Assembly: GCA_030448185.1 (NCBI GenBank)
Contig: JAUJNL010000016.1
Location: forward strand, 1 to 64,000
Origin: Cytophagales bacterium
Lineage (GTDB): Bacteria > Bacteroidota > Bacteroidia > Cytophagales > 172606-1
Direction: 5' to 3'
DNA: 64,000 bases
Shown here: piece after piece, positions 17,892-26,713 of the stretch
Position numbering within the stretch: position 1 is the first letter of the stretch
How the letters are laid out: each line of letters starts with the position of its first letter
The notes under the pieces: generated by a model
Database searches by the model: none
What the model saw: the letters and a program-made list of their open reading frames with translations, nothing else
What the model was told of the DNA's origin: nothing
Position numbers and translations under genes: made by a program

Positions 17892-18989
17892 ATGAAAAAA
17901 CTGTTTACGGCGGCCCTTGTCCTGGCTACCAGCCTGAATGCCTTTGCCCAAACCGGCATAGATTCTACCCAAACGCCCAAACTTACTTTCGGCGCTTTTG
18001 CCGATGTGTACTACCTGTACGATTTCAACCAACCGGCGGAACGGGAACGTCCCGGTTTTATCTACGCCCACAGCCGCCACAATGAAATCACCCTCAACAA
18101 TGCTGTTCTCTCGGCTGCTTATACTGCCGACCGGGTCCGGGGAAATTTGGGCCTGCACACGGGAACCTACGTACAGCGCAACTACGCCGCTGAGACGCTT
18201 AATGGCTCCGAAGTACTTAAATTTATCTACCAGGCCAATGCCGGGGTACGCTTAGCCAAGGGCTTGTGGCTGGATGCCGGTATTCTACCTTCGCACATTG
18301 GCTACGAATCAGCCTTGTCGATTGACAATTCTACCCTGACCCGAAGCATGATGGCTGATAACACGCCCTATTACGAAACCGGGGCCAAGCTTACCTGGGA
18401 CCTCAGTGATAAACTAACCGTCTCGGGCCTGGTGCTCAACGGCTGGCAGCGCATTGTGGAAACGGATGACAACAAAGCCCTGGGTACGCAGATCCAGTAC
18501 AAACCGGTCGCCAGCGTGCTGCTTAATTCGAGTACGTTTTTTGGTAAGGAGGGCGCCAACCGCTACTTCCACAACTTCTACGGCGTGTTTGACCTGATTG
18601 ACAAAGTAACGATTATGGCCGCTTTCGACATTGGCTGGCAGGAGCAATTACGTGCCAACGGCGAAAGGGATGGTTTTGACACCTGGTACAACCCGAACCT
18701 CATTGTACGGTTCAAACCCACCGATAAATTTGCCATAGCGGGCCGGGTGGAATACTACCACGACCCCAACAATCTCATCATTCCGGCCACGGATGTAGGC
18801 GGTGGGAATACGGTTGGGGGTTTTCAGACCTGGGCACCTTCACTGAACATGGATTACTTCCCCCTTTCGAATGTAGCCCTGCGGCTGGAGGGAAAACTTT
18901 ATTCGGCCAGCAACGGCGTATTTATCCAGGAAGGCAGGCCCGTTAAAACCAGCGGACTGGTAGCTGCTTCCCTGGCGTTTAAATTCTGA
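17892..18989 (+). CDS. Outer membrane beta-barrel porin (OmpL-like)
   Basis: A 365-aa barrel protein of the 'putative beta-barrel porin-2, OmpL-like' type. A signal peptide ends NAFAQT. The mature part begins LTFGAFADVYYLYDFNQP and alternates short aromatic beta-strands to the end ASLAFKF, with the usual C-terminal Phe. A GTG lies directly before the ATG chosen here. Family members in Bacteroidota are passive or ill-defined porins. Its position after kup suggests passage of ions through the outer membrane; that is inference. Confidence 0.85.
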   Translation: MKKLFTAALVLATSLNAFAQTGIDSTQTPKLTFGAFADVYYLYDFNQPAERERPGFIYAHSRHNEITLNNAVLSAAYTADRVRGNLGLHTGTYVQRNYAAETLNGSEVLKFIYQANAGVRLAKGLWLDAGILPSHIGYESALSIDNSTLTRSMMADNTPYYETGAKLTWDLSDKLTVSGLVLNGWQRIVETDDNKALGTQIQYKPVASVLLNSSTFFGKEGANRYFHNFYGVFDLIDKVTIMAAFDIGWQEQLRANGERDGFDTWYNPNLIVRFKPTDKFAIAGRVEYYHDPNNLIIPATDVGGGNTVGGFQTWAPSLNMDYFPLSNVALRLEGKLYSASNGVFIQEGRPVKTSGLVAASLAFKF

Positions 18990-19075
18990 ACCATAACGTA
19001 CGGAGGGTAGCGTCAAATTATTATTTCACCACTAAGTCAATAATTTCCAGCCTAATGCCTTCGGTTGTTCATCCC

Positions 19076-19215
19076 TTATGACCCCCATTTTTTCGGGGTG
19101 GCGTGGGTGTTCCGGTGGGCGCCTTCCTTGTAAAAGTGGTCGTAAAACTCCAGGTCAAGGTGGTGTGCCTGCAGATAGGTCAGGCAGTAAACCGCCGGAA
19201 TAGTAGCCGGGTTCT
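19076..19215 (-). pseudogene. Gene fragment of unknown family
   Basis: The minus strand reads TIPAVYCLTYLQAHHLDLEF, then YDHFYKEGAH, and closes with a stop at 19076. The composition looks protein-like, but only about 45 codons remain before the RAYT fragment begins. I do not recognise the family. Confidence 0.35.
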
Positions 19216-19233
19216 TCCGTCATACTCAAACTC

Positions 19234-19506
19234 ATGCAGGAAGATTCGGAAAGCCGCCGGGAGTGGATGCTGAACCGCTTTGCATTTGCCGCCCGAAAAC
19301 ATACCCGAAACAGTACCTATCAACTCTGGACGCATGAGAATCATGCTGTTATTCTTACTACTCCGGTATTTACCCAACAAAAGCTGAATTACATTCACTT
19401 GAATCCGGTAAGGGCTGGGCTAGTAGAAAAGTCTGAAGATTATTTGTACTCTTCTGCCCGGAATTATGCTGGGTTACGAGGTTTGATTGAAATAGATTTT
19501 GTATAA
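19234..19506 (+). pseudogene. REP-associated tyrosine transposase (RAYT), C-terminal fragment
   Basis: The 90 codons correspond to the C-terminal half of a Y1-type RAYT: SRREWML, then YQLWTHENHAVIL, QKLNYIHLNPVRAGLVEK and DYLYSSARNYAG. The N-terminal part with the HUH metal-binding motif is absent, so the protein cannot cut DNA. RAYTs mobilise REP palindromes, and three tandem hairpins sit 30 bp downstream. The first ATG (19234) is in the middle of the ancestral protein. Confidence 0.85.
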
Positions 19507-19535
19507 TTCTCAATTGCAGTAAGGATGGCAGCTTT

Positions 19536-19601
19536 GAAATGCTTTCGCATTTCGCCGGACTAAGTCCGGCACTTCAGCCATTGTAGTCTGAAGACTACAA
19601 T
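19536..19601. repeat. Three tandem REP-like hairpins next to RAYT
   Basis: Three perfect hairpins follow one another: GAAATGC-tttc-GCATTTC (19536-19553), GCCGGAC-taa-GTCCGGC (19554-19570) and ATTGTAGTCT-ga-AGACTACAAT (19580-19601). They start 30 bp after the RAYT stop codon. This is the arrangement expected of REP sequences mobilised by the adjacent RAYT. Confidence 0.75.
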
Positions 19602-19653
19602 GAACGAGTCAAACCCCTCTTCATCCGGCCACTCACTTTTCCTTCCTGATTTT

Positions 19654-19990
19654 TTACTTACGGATGGTGTAGTAGCAATTCTGGATGTCATGGGCCAGCC
19701 GGTGAATGGCTACGTCCGTGAACCCGGCGGTCTGGAGCATCTGCAAAGCCTTTTCAGTGCCCCACATCGTACCCCAGGCCCATGCCGCCGCTGGCCAGCG
19801 AAACCGCCATGCAGTGCATGGTGGAGACCGTGTATAAAAGAGTGCCCAGCGGGTGATTCAGGTTATTGACTACGTTGGAGGAGCTGTCAATGTCCTGCAT
19901 CAGGAAATAGCCTCCTTGGTTCAAGGCTTTGTAAATGCCGGCTAGTACATTATCAGGACGGGCCTGGGAATCACTTCCTTCGTGCTGTTG
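19654..19990 (-). pseudogene. SAM-dependent methyltransferase C-terminal fragment
   Basis: The minus strand reads [20 protein letters not shown], then [32 protein letters not shown]. After a shift at about 19770 it continues [20 protein letters not shown] and ends YYTIRK. This is the second half of a class I methyltransferase: the post-motif II 'L.pGG.fl..D' strand and the C-terminal helix. The SAM-binding N-terminus is missing. It abuts the Dabb gene head to head at 19982, so a deletion probably joined them. Confidence 0.7.
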
Positions 19991-20311
19991 GGACCTAGAG
20001 CTCCTAAAGTCAAGCAGCTTCGCCAGGTGGTGGCCTTTCGTTTCAAACCCGAAGTTACCTTGGAACAGATGCAGCAAGTGACACGGGAGTTCGGGCCCTC
20101 CCCGGAAAGTCCCTCAGATCCTGGCCTTCGAGGGGGACCCGACGTATCCTTCCAACAAAAGAGCGGCAAATTCACCCACTGCTTTAAGGTCACTGTCAAA
20201 AACGAACAGGAGCTTACCCTATATGGAGAGCATCCGGATCATAAAGCCTTCAGTCGATTGGTCGATCCGATGCTAGCCGAAGTAATGGTGGTAGATTACT
20301 GGACTGAGTAG
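19982..20311 (+). pseudogene. Dabb (stress-responsive A/B barrel) protein, damaged
   Basis: Dabb-family ferredoxin-like barrel: [20 protein letters not shown], then GKFTHCFKVTVKNEQEL, HPDHKAFSRLVDPML and VVDYW. Between about 20085 and 20135 the expected helix [11 protein letters not shown] is found in the next frame only, so two opposite indels about 50 bp apart have scrambled a short stretch while keeping the ORF open. The signal peptide usual for the Bacteroidota versions is missing. It may still be translated, but it is unlikely to fold normally. Confidence 0.65.
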
Positions 20312-20426
20312 GCACTTCCCAGGCAAACGTAGCTTTCTGCCACCCTCCCTTCTCTTCAATCCAACCTTTTTAGTTACGGTTTTAGGGGATTGAATCGGCT
20401 CTTTTCTCACCCGCCATTTTTAGGCA

Positions 20427-21011
20427 CGAACTCCAAATCCGACCCTGTTAGCCACCATTGCCCGCAAAGAAGGCACGTACTTAGCGCAAGTAAAAGCTAA
20501 TCAGGCTGCCTTGTTAGCCGAGTGTGAACACCTCCGGCAGCATCTGCCGGGAAAGTATCAACGAGAACGCTTAGATAAAGGCCATGGAAGAGCCGAAAAG
20601 CGTCGGGCTAGAGTCTATGAACTAAAAGCAGACTGGCTCGATAAGCGCTGGAAAGATACTCATATTGCGTCTTTGATTGTCATTGACCGGGAGCGTTTAC
20701 GCATTAAAGACAAAGCCAGCAAAGCGCCTTTTTCATCAGTAACTTGCCCTTCGCAATCGGCCAAGACTTTATTTGATGGCGTGCGCAATCATTGGTCGGT
20801 AGAAGCTGATAACTACAGCAGAGATGGTACCCTGGGAGCAGATAAAATCCGCTGTAAAGACGCTACCCGAAGCAGAATGATCGCTTCGGTGATTAATACC
20901 GCCTTGAACTTAATGCGAAAACAGGATAAAAAAGGAAAGCCTTTCGAGAGGTCCTTAACTTTTGTAAACAAACTGCTTTTGCCTGTTTCTCAACTTCTTA
21001 GATTTTTATGA
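20427..21011 (+). pseudogene. ISAs1-family transposase, C-terminal part
   Basis: It begins mid-protein with LLATIARKEGTYLAQVKANQ and continues without frameshift through RNHWSVEADNYSRDGTLGAD to QLLRFL. The NHWSxE...RD..LGED motif carries the last acidic residue of the ISAs1 DDE site (here GAD instead of GED). The N-terminal half and the left end are lost. It forms the boundary between the fragment zone and the sulfur cluster and could mark how that cluster arrived. Confidence 0.8.
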
Positions 21012-21031
21012 AATCGCCCAGTGAGACGATA

Positions 21032-21520
21032 TTAGTTAGGCAATTTATGGCTAAATTTTCCGTAAAACCACGTACCTGCAATAGCACTTACTAGCGTAAC
21101 TAGTATGACTGAAGAACCAGTGCCGATCTGAGCAAAAAGAGGTCCTGGACAAGCGCCTGTGATGGCCCAGCCTAATCCAAAGATAAACCCTCCAATGATC
21201 TGGCCTTTCCGGAATTCTTTATTAGGTAGCATTACTTTCTCTCCACTTATTGTTTTGATATTTAAATATTTGATGATCTGTACAGATATAATACCCACCA
21301 TGATGGCTGAGCTAATCACCCCATACATAAAAAAAGATTGTAATCGGAACATTTCCTGTATTCTAAACCAAGAGATAATTTCTGCTTTTACAAATACTAT
21401 CCCAAACAGTATTCCAACTAGCAAATACTTTAGCAGTCCTTTAGAACTTTCTCCCCATTTTTTTTCTATAAAAGCTTCGCCTAGTACCGGATTTGCAGTT
21501 ATTATTTTGTCATTATTCAT
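21032..21520 (-). CDS. YeeE/YedE-type sulfur transporter subunit (DUF6691-like)
   Basis: A 162-aa inner membrane protein with four hydrophobic segments and the conserved GWAITGACPGPLFAQIG stretch, whose cysteine is the hallmark of the short YeeE/YedE half-transporters. Family members (YeeE/TsuA) take up thiosulfate or related sulfane sulfur compounds using membrane cysteines. It works with the longer YeeE-like protein encoded just upstream. The start MNNDKIITANPV is preceded by a short AT-rich gap containing the palindrome GAAAGTACTTTC (21544-21555). It is the last gene of the minus-strand sulfur operon. Confidence 0.85.
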   Translation of the reverse strand: MNNDKIITANPVLGEAFIEKKWGESSKGLLKYLLVGILFGIVFVKAEIISWFRIQEMFRLQSFFMYGVISSAIMVGIISVQIIKYLNIKTISGEKVMLPNKEFRKGQIIGGFIFGLGWAITGACPGPLFAQIGTGSSVILVTLVSAIAGTWFYGKFSHKLPN

Positions 21521-21566
21521 TTTGATTTTCTATTTTTTAGAACGAAAGTACTTTCACTACTTATAA

Positions 21567-22145
21567 TCACATTAGCCATGCCATGAAGTAAGGCATCAGT
21601 AGGTGAATCATTGTAAAGCCACCTACCATAAATGAAATAGTGGCAATGAACGAAGGCCACTGTAGGGTACTTAATCCCATAATGGCATGCCCACTCGTAC
21701 AGCCACCGGCATAACGAGTACCAAAGCCGATAAGTAATCCACCCACCACAAAGAATACTAATCCTTTACCTGTAAATAGGTTTTGCCAGTTAAATATTTC
21801 TACAGGCAACAATTGTGTAAAATCATTTATCCCCAAAACTTTGAGGTCTGCCTGTGTAGACGCTGCAACAGTAATTGCCACTGGATTGGCCATAAAGGAA
21901 GAAGCGATAAAACCTCCTAATAATATACCTGCAACAAACACCAGGTTCCACATTTCTTTGCGCCAGTTGTATTTGAAGAAAGGTATATTGGCTGGTATAC
22001 AAGCGGCACAAATGTGCCGCAAGGATGAAGAGATACCAAAAGACTTATTGCCCAGGATCAACAGTACAGGCACAGTTAGTCCGATTAGTGGCCCGGCCAC
22101 GTACCAAGGCCAGGGCTGCCGGATGATTTCTATTATTTCTTTCAT
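21567..22145 (-). CDS. YeeE/YedE-type sulfur transporter subunit
   Basis: A 192-aa membrane protein with about five spans and the signature [20 protein letters not shown], where the Cys is the predicted sulfur-relay residue. It pairs with the shorter YeeE/YedE protein downstream; such split pairs are common in Bacteroidota. The start ATG overlaps the stop of the rhodanese gene (ATGA), a sign of translational coupling. Probable role: uptake of thiosulfate or polysulfide-type sulfur across the inner membrane. Confidence 0.88.
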   Translation of the reverse strand: MKEIIEIIRQPWPWYVAGPLIGLTVPVLLILGNKSFGISSSLRHICAACIPANIPFFKYNWRKEMWNLVFVAGILLGGFIASSFMANPVAITVAASTQADLKVLGINDFTQLLPVEIFNWQNLFTGKGLVFFVVGGLLIGFGTRYAGGCTSGHAIMGLSTLQWPSFIATISFMVGGFTMIHLLMPYFMAWLM

Positions 22146-22495
22146 ACCAGCCTTTGAGGTTTACTTAGTTGTCCAGGCCATTTTGGCAAGCCGCCCTGTA
22201 GGTTAAATACCCGAGTGAATCCCTTATTAGCCATAAAGATGCATGCAATCGTGCTGCGCTTTCCACTCTGGCAGTAGACAAAGTACGATTTGGACCGATC
22301 CAGTTCATCCAGCTTTTGACTAAAGGAAGTAGCTATCACATCCAGCTGGATGGCTCCCGGAAGGCAACCCTGCCGGAATTCATCCAAAGTACGCACATCT
22401 AGAATAAAGGCATCTTCCTTTTTCAATATTTGTTGCTCAAAATCGAATCCCGAGAGTTGTTCGTATCTTTTTTTTCTTTTCAAAAATCCAAACAT
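22142..22495 (-). CDS. Single-domain rhodanese
   Basis: A 117-aa rhodanese domain with active-site loop CQSGKRS (catalytic Cys carrying the persulfide) and preceding [11 protein letters not shown]. The N-terminus [13 protein letters not shown] has no export signal, so it acts in the cytoplasm. It moves sulfane sulfur between carriers, here most likely between the persulfide dioxygenase and the YeeE/YedE transporter encoded on each side. It overlaps the YeeE gene by 4 bp. Confidence 0.9.
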   Translation of the reverse strand: MFGFLKRKKRYEQLSGFDFEQQILKKEDAFILDVRTLDEFRQGCLPGAIQLDVIATSFSQKLDELDRSKSYFVYCQSGKRSTIACIFMANKGFTRVFNLQGGLPKWPGQLSKPQRLV

Positions 22496-22517
22496 AGGTA
22501 GTGGAGCGTTTATTTGT

Positions 22518-23935
22518 TTACTGATTCTTTTTTAATGTTGATGGACATATATAATCCGTTGTGGACACATTGGTAGCAGATAGGGCTTTAAAACCTCCTT
22601 CAATTTCAATCAGCTTATCCCAGCCTCTGGATTTAAGTATAGAGGCAGCAATCATAGAGCGATAACCACTGCCGCAGTACAGGTATATAGGCTCATCTTT
22701 CGGCATTTCCAGCATGCGGGCATTGAGTTCATGCAATGGTAGATTAGTGGCACCTTCGATATGCATCGTACTGAATTCGCTCTCTTTTCGTACATCGAAC
22801 ACCCGCAGCTTTTCTCCTTGATAACGTCTGGCAAACTCAACGGCAGGAATTGACTCCACGCTATCTATTTGTTTATCCGCTTTTTGCCAGGTTTCAATGC
22901 CTCCCTCTAAATACCCTAAGCTATGGTCATAGCCCACCCGTGCCAGTCGGGTTACTACTTCTACTTCACGGCCAGGCTCTGTAATGAGCAGGATAGGTTG
23001 GCTCACACTAGGGAGTAAGCTACCCACCCAAGGCGCAAAACCACCATCAATGCCGATGTTGATAGCGTTGGGAATAAATCCCTTGGCAAAGATCTGGGGA
23101 GGGCGTGTATCTAGTACCACTGCACCCATCGTGTTGGCCATCGCCTCAAACGCTTTCGTGGAGAGCGCCCGGAGCCCTGTATTAAGCACTTGCTCAAGGC
23201 TTGGGTAGCCTTCTTTATTCATTTTTACATTTTCTGGAAAGTAGGCAGGTGGGGGTAGCAACCCATGGGTCACTTCCTTAATAAATTCTTCCCTGAGTCA
23301 TAGTTGCCCTTAGGGCATAGTTGCTGCTTTTCTGGTTTCCCAGTGTATCTACTGTTTTTTTCATTATGTTTTCCACCAGGCTGAACCCGCTCCATGGCCT
23401 GGATACACAATTACCTCATCAGGTAAAGTCATTATTTTAGTGCGTAGTGAGTCATAAAGCATAGAGGCTAGTTTTTCCTGAGTTAGATAGGCAACTTTCT
23501 GAGCCAAGTCAGGCCTGCCTACCTCTCCCAAAAACAAGGTGTCTCCACTAAAGATGGCATAGTCTTTTCCTTGCTCATCCCGTAGCAGGTAGGTAGTCGA
23601 TTCCAGGGTATGACCAGGTGTATGAAGTACCTTTATACTTACTTTGCCTACTTGCATCTCCTCTCCATCTTTGGCCAAGTAAAATCCAAAAGTAGGATTG
23701 GCCTGGGGCCATACACAATCTGGGCGCCAGTTTTAGCAGCTAAATCAGGTGTCCGGAAACAAAGTCTGCATGAAAGTGGGTTTCCAGCACGTATTTAATT
23801 TAACCGTCATTTTCAGCTTTCTCTATGTAAGGGTCTACTTCGCGAAGCGGAGTCAATAATGACCGCCTCTCCTTCCGATTGGATGTAGTACGCCCCTTGG
23901 GCGAGGCATCCAGTATATATTTGTTCTATTTTCAT
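22518..23935 (-). pseudogene. Persulfide dioxygenase-rhodanese fusion, frameshifted
   Basis: The gene would give a protein of about 470 aa: an ETHE1-like metallo-beta-lactamase followed by two rhodanese domains. It starts MKIEQIYTGCLAQGAYYIQS (23935), then HFHADFVSGH (metal ligands), LHTPGHTLESTTYLL, FSGDTLFLGEVGRPDL and YPGHGAGSA. At least three indels break the MBL half, near 23855, 23740 and 23290-23360. The rhodanese half (22518-23273) is open. Its first rhodanese lacks a catalytic Cys (ITEPGRE), while the second has CGSGYRS. Intact relatives oxidise glutathione or other persulfides to sulfite. The open half could survive as a separate tandem rhodanese. Confidence 0.85.
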
Positions 23936-23992
23936 TAGTTGGTGTTATTTTCTTATTCATGTAAAGCTCGGCTTTGTTTTTGTTCTTACTTG

Positions 23993-24008
23993 AGTGAGCT
24001 AAATCTCA
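23993..24008. promoter_or_regulatory. Degenerate Crp/Fnr-type box before persulfide dioxygenase gene
   Basis: AGTGAGCTAAATCTCA has the AGTGA-N6-TCTCA form, matching 8 of 10 half-site bases of the box at 25884. It lies 58 bp upstream of the dioxygenase start on the minus strand, a normal operator position. Confidence 0.45.
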
Positions 24009-24020
24009 TTAGCATTTATT

Positions 24021-24816
24021 TTATAACCATACCTGGTGTACAATAATCAAAACTCCTATCGAGAGAACAAACCAGCCAAAATCTTTTTCAACTTTTCTCC
24101 TTGTATATATAATGGGAGAGGTATCCACCTAGCAAGATGCCTGCTACGGCAATAAGGGCGATGAGCAGCAGAAACGAAAAATCCATCACCCGGCCTGTTG
24201 CTATATCAGCTATAAAACCAATCAGGGAATTAGTTGCAATAACAAGCAGGAACTTCCCACCGCCTTTTTCATGGGTAAACCAGCAAAGGAGATAAGTGCG
24301 GGAATAATTAAAAATCCACCTCCGGCTCCTACTAGTCCGGTAATTAGGCCTACTGCTGTTCCTATCAAGGCTATTAAAAGATATTTTCCAATGAATGTAT
24401 ATGCTTTCCTTACCCCTTTCTGTCGTACACGAATCATGTTGATGGAAGCAGTGAGCATCAGAAGGGCAAAAAGTAGCATAAGGGCCATGTCCCGTGTGAT
24501 AGATACGCCACCAATGATTGCCAGCTCGTGAGGAATCATTGGCAGCCAATCCATCTTCGGGTCACGAATACACCCAGTAAAGAGGGCATGGCAAAAATTG
24601 TCGTTGCCTTCAGGTCAATCGGGGAATGATAGCTGTTGAGGATCCCACCCACCAAGCAGTAATGCCTACAATAAACAAGGAATAAGCCGTAGCTAGTGTA
24701 GGCTCGATGTGAAATAGGTATACCATCACCGGAATAGTCAAAATTGAGCCGCCACTGCCTACCAATCCCAGGGAAATCCCAATCATTGCAGAAGCTAGGT
24801 AGCCAAGAATCTCCAT
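24021..24816 (-). pseudogene. TauE/SafE family sulfite/organosulfonate exporter, frameshifted
   Basis: About 265 codons of a TauE/SafE permease. The start is MEILGYLASAMIGISLGLVG with the family's GLVGSGGS motif; the internal repeat is GLITGLVGAGGGFLIIPAL; the end GVLIIVHQVWL is at 24021. Eight or so hydrophobic spans are recognisable, but four frameshifts (near 24630, 24545, 24245 and 24100) break the frame. The role in this cluster would be exporting the sulfite made by the persulfide dioxygenase. The decay parallels that of the dioxygenase. Confidence 0.85.
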
Positions 24817-24861
24817 AGGTGTTTATTTTTACCAAAGGTCGGGCTTCTGTACTAAATTATT

Positions 24862-24877
24862 GGTGACTCAAGTCACA
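24862..24877. promoter_or_regulatory. Crp/Fnr-type box before TauE gene
   Basis: GGTGACTCAAGTCACA matches TGTGA-N6-TCACA with one change. The inner part GTGACT-ca-AGTCAC is perfectly symmetrical. It lies 46 bp upstream of the TauE start and directly after the regulator gene's stop. Confidence 0.65.
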
Positions 24878-24883
24878 GGGACT

Positions 24884-25507
24884 TTATAATTTCAGATTGG
24901 TAATCAGGTGGCGGGAAAGAGCAATTCTTTGTTGGGTTTCCAATTTATTCAAAAGTCGTGTAATTACTTCGCGGGAAGAATTCAAGTCGTTAGCAATTTG
25001 CTGATGAGTAATGGGAATGCTATTCTTTCCAAATTGATTAAATTGCTTTTTTAGATAGAATTCCAACTTCTCATCCATAGAATGAAAAGCAATTTGGTCT
25101 ATCATTTGAAGCAAATCTTCATAGCGGGAACGGTAGGTATCGAGCACAAAATAATACCAGTTGCGGTAGTTTTTCATCAAGCTGTCCATGTGCTGTAGTG
25201 GAATGGCAAATGCTTTCACATGCGTCACGGTAATGGCTTTAACCTCGCTGGCTTCATTTTTGGCTGCACTAATCATTGAAAGGGCACAGGCACTACCACC
25301 TGATAAATAATAAAGAAAAAACTCTTCTCCTTCCAATCCCTGTCGATAGAGCTTGATGGTTCCTGCCAGCATCAACAGAGAATGCTTGAAATACTGACCG
25401 GTCCGCATCAGGACTTCTCCTTCCTCAAACTCAACAATATGACCAATTCTGAGCAGCTCATCCATTAAACCCTGATCAAATTGAGGAAAAAGTTCTTGAA
25501 GTTTCAT
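24884..25507 (-). CDS. Crp/Fnr family transcriptional regulator
   Basis: A 207-aa regulator from MKLQELFPQF (ATG 25507); the ORF extends 12 codons upstream, but this start fits the family. The cyclic-nucleotide-binding-type beta-roll covers about residues 15-120 (GEVLMRTGQYFKHSLLML). A long dimer helix follows, then a winged helix with THQQIANDLNSSREVITRLL (about 165-185). No N-terminal Fe-S cysteine cluster is present, so it is not a classical Fnr. It sits inside the sulfur cluster, and three TGTGA-N6-TCACA-like boxes lie before neighbouring genes, so it probably controls them in response to a sulfur or redox signal. Confidence 0.9.
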   Translation of the reverse strand: MKLQELFPQFDQGLMDELLRIGHIVEFEEGEVLMRTGQYFKHSLLMLAGTIKLYRQGLEGEEFFLYYLSGGSACALSMISAAKNEASEVKAITVTHVKAFAIPLQHMDSLMKNYRNWYYFVLDTYRSRYEDLLQMIDQIAFHSMDEKLEFYLKKQFNQFGKNSIPITHQQIANDLNSSREVITRLLNKLETQQRIALSRHLITNLKL

Positions 25508-25581
25508 TGTACTATGGGTAAGGGCGGAAGTATATACAGGCACTTATGCTACGTTAATTTAACACCTATTGATGCGACAAT

Positions 25582-25618
25582 AAAAAGGGGGTCCTAAAAA
25601 GTAGGACCCCCTTTTTTT
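25582..25618. terminator. Bidirectional intrinsic terminator
   Basis: Perfect stem GGGGGTCCTA / TAGGACCCCC (25587-25611) with A-run on one side and T-run on the other. It separates the DUF2892 gene from the regulator gene; both are on the minus strand. Confidence 0.9.
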
Positions 25619-25623
25619 ACTTG

Positions 25624-25836
25624 CTAATTAGTTTGTCTCTTTCTTAATGTCTTGATTCCAAAAGGCAGATAAAGCGGACAAGAGCTAATAAAGCTAGTTA
25701 AAATAAAAATCCCCGATAAAACAAGTAAAACGATGGCCAATGTACCAGAGATTACCTTGCCAAGGTATAAAGCAATAATTATAACAGAAATTAAAATCCG
25801 GATAATTCTGTCGGCAGTGCCCATATTTTTTTTCAT
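25624..25836 (-). CDS. DUF2892 family inner membrane protein
   Basis: A 70-aa protein: MKKNMGTADRIIRILISVII, with two hydrophobic helices and the SSCPLYLPFGI segment typical of DUF2892 proteins. In other genomes this domain is also fused to rhodanese (YgaP), which links it to sulfur metabolism. It has its own Crp-like box 48 bp upstream and a terminator directly downstream, so it is a monocistronic member of the sulfur regulon. Confidence 0.88.
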   Translation of the reverse strand: MKKNMGTADRIIRILISVIIIALYLGKVISGTLAIVLLVLSGIFILTSFISSCPLYLPFGIKTLRKRQTN

Positions 25837-25883
25837 AACTGTCTATTTTTTGATGAAAGGTAGATAAGGTTTTAATTAATGTC

Positions 25884-25899
25884 TGTGACTTCTATCACA
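25884..25899. promoter_or_regulatory. Perfect Crp-type box before DUF2892 gene
   Basis: TGTGACTTCTATCACA is an exact TGTGA-N6-TCACA site, the consensus bound by Crp-family proteins, 48 bp before the DUF2892 start. Confidence 0.7.
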
Positions 25900-25997
25900 T
25901 AAACGGGCTCTTTTTGCTTATTAAGACTTTTGCGAAGACCCAATTGCGTCCTCTTGAAGAAAGTCCTAAAAATAACATTTTTACTCAGGCGCTACCC

Positions 25998-26029
25998 GCA
26001 GTTGGGCAATTTTTTAATCGCCCAACTGC
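25998..26029 (-). terminator. Hairpin after Lrp-like gene
   Basis: A perfect 10-bp stem, GCAGTTGGGC paired with GCCCAACTGC, 47 bp beyond the stop of the minus-strand Lrp-like gene. The loop is T/A-rich. There is no strong U-run, so it may be a weak terminator. Confidence 0.5.
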
Positions 26030-26075
26030 ACCAGATAAATTATAGCTAGTGTTACCCTAAAAACAATACGCGGCG

Positions 26076-26602
26076 CTACTCATTCGTGCGCAATAAGTCC
26101 AGGTCCGGCTGGGCGTATTTAAGCATTTTAAAGTACATATCCGTTTTGGTCTGGTAGACGCCTTCTATTTTGGAAATCCGCTCATTGATGACTTGCAGCA
26201 AATGGTTGTTGGCCCGGCATATCACATCCACCTCCAAACCAAAGTCTCCGGAAGTAATCGCCAGAAGGCTGACTTCCCGGAGTCCTTGTAGCTGACTGGC
26301 TACCTGTTCAATGAGATTGGCCGGACGGAAATTTTTATGTGGGCGTAGGCATGGAAATCAACTTTTTCCGGATTCACCCGGCCGACTAGCCGACTATTTG
26401 AATCGTTTTGTCCTCAATCAATTTGCGGGTCCGGATGGTACTCACTGAGTGAGGCCCGTAATTTTTCGGCCATAACGGTGAAGGAGGCCCGGCCATCTTG
26501 CTGTAACTGGACCAGGATGGCAAAATCAAGTTCATCCAGAGATGCATTATGTACATGAGCGGTGAGGGGTGGCTCCATCAGGTGGATTGCATTTAAAAGC
26601 AC
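26076..26602 (-). pseudogene. Lrp/AsnC family regulator, frameshifted
   Basis: N-terminal HTH: LDELDFAILVQLQQDGRASF, then TVMAEKL. After shifts near 26440, 26390 and 26335 the ligand-binding RAM domain follows: VNPEKVDFHAYAHIKISV, LLAITSGDFGLEVDVIC, SKIEGVYQTKTDMYFK, ending DLDLLRTNE at 26076. Lrp-type proteins respond to amino acids. It is divergent from the amino-acid permease and PLP enzyme genes at 28.8-31.3 kb, with two IS elements now in the former intergenic region, so it was probably their regulator. Confidence 0.85.
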
Positions 26603-26713
26603 AATAAATCGACCTATTTTCCTTGAATAAGTACTTCGACAAATTTAGCTTAGGCTATTCCGAAATTAGTTTAGGTTATTTTGACTGTTCAGGATGACTT
26701 TGTGCATAAATTA

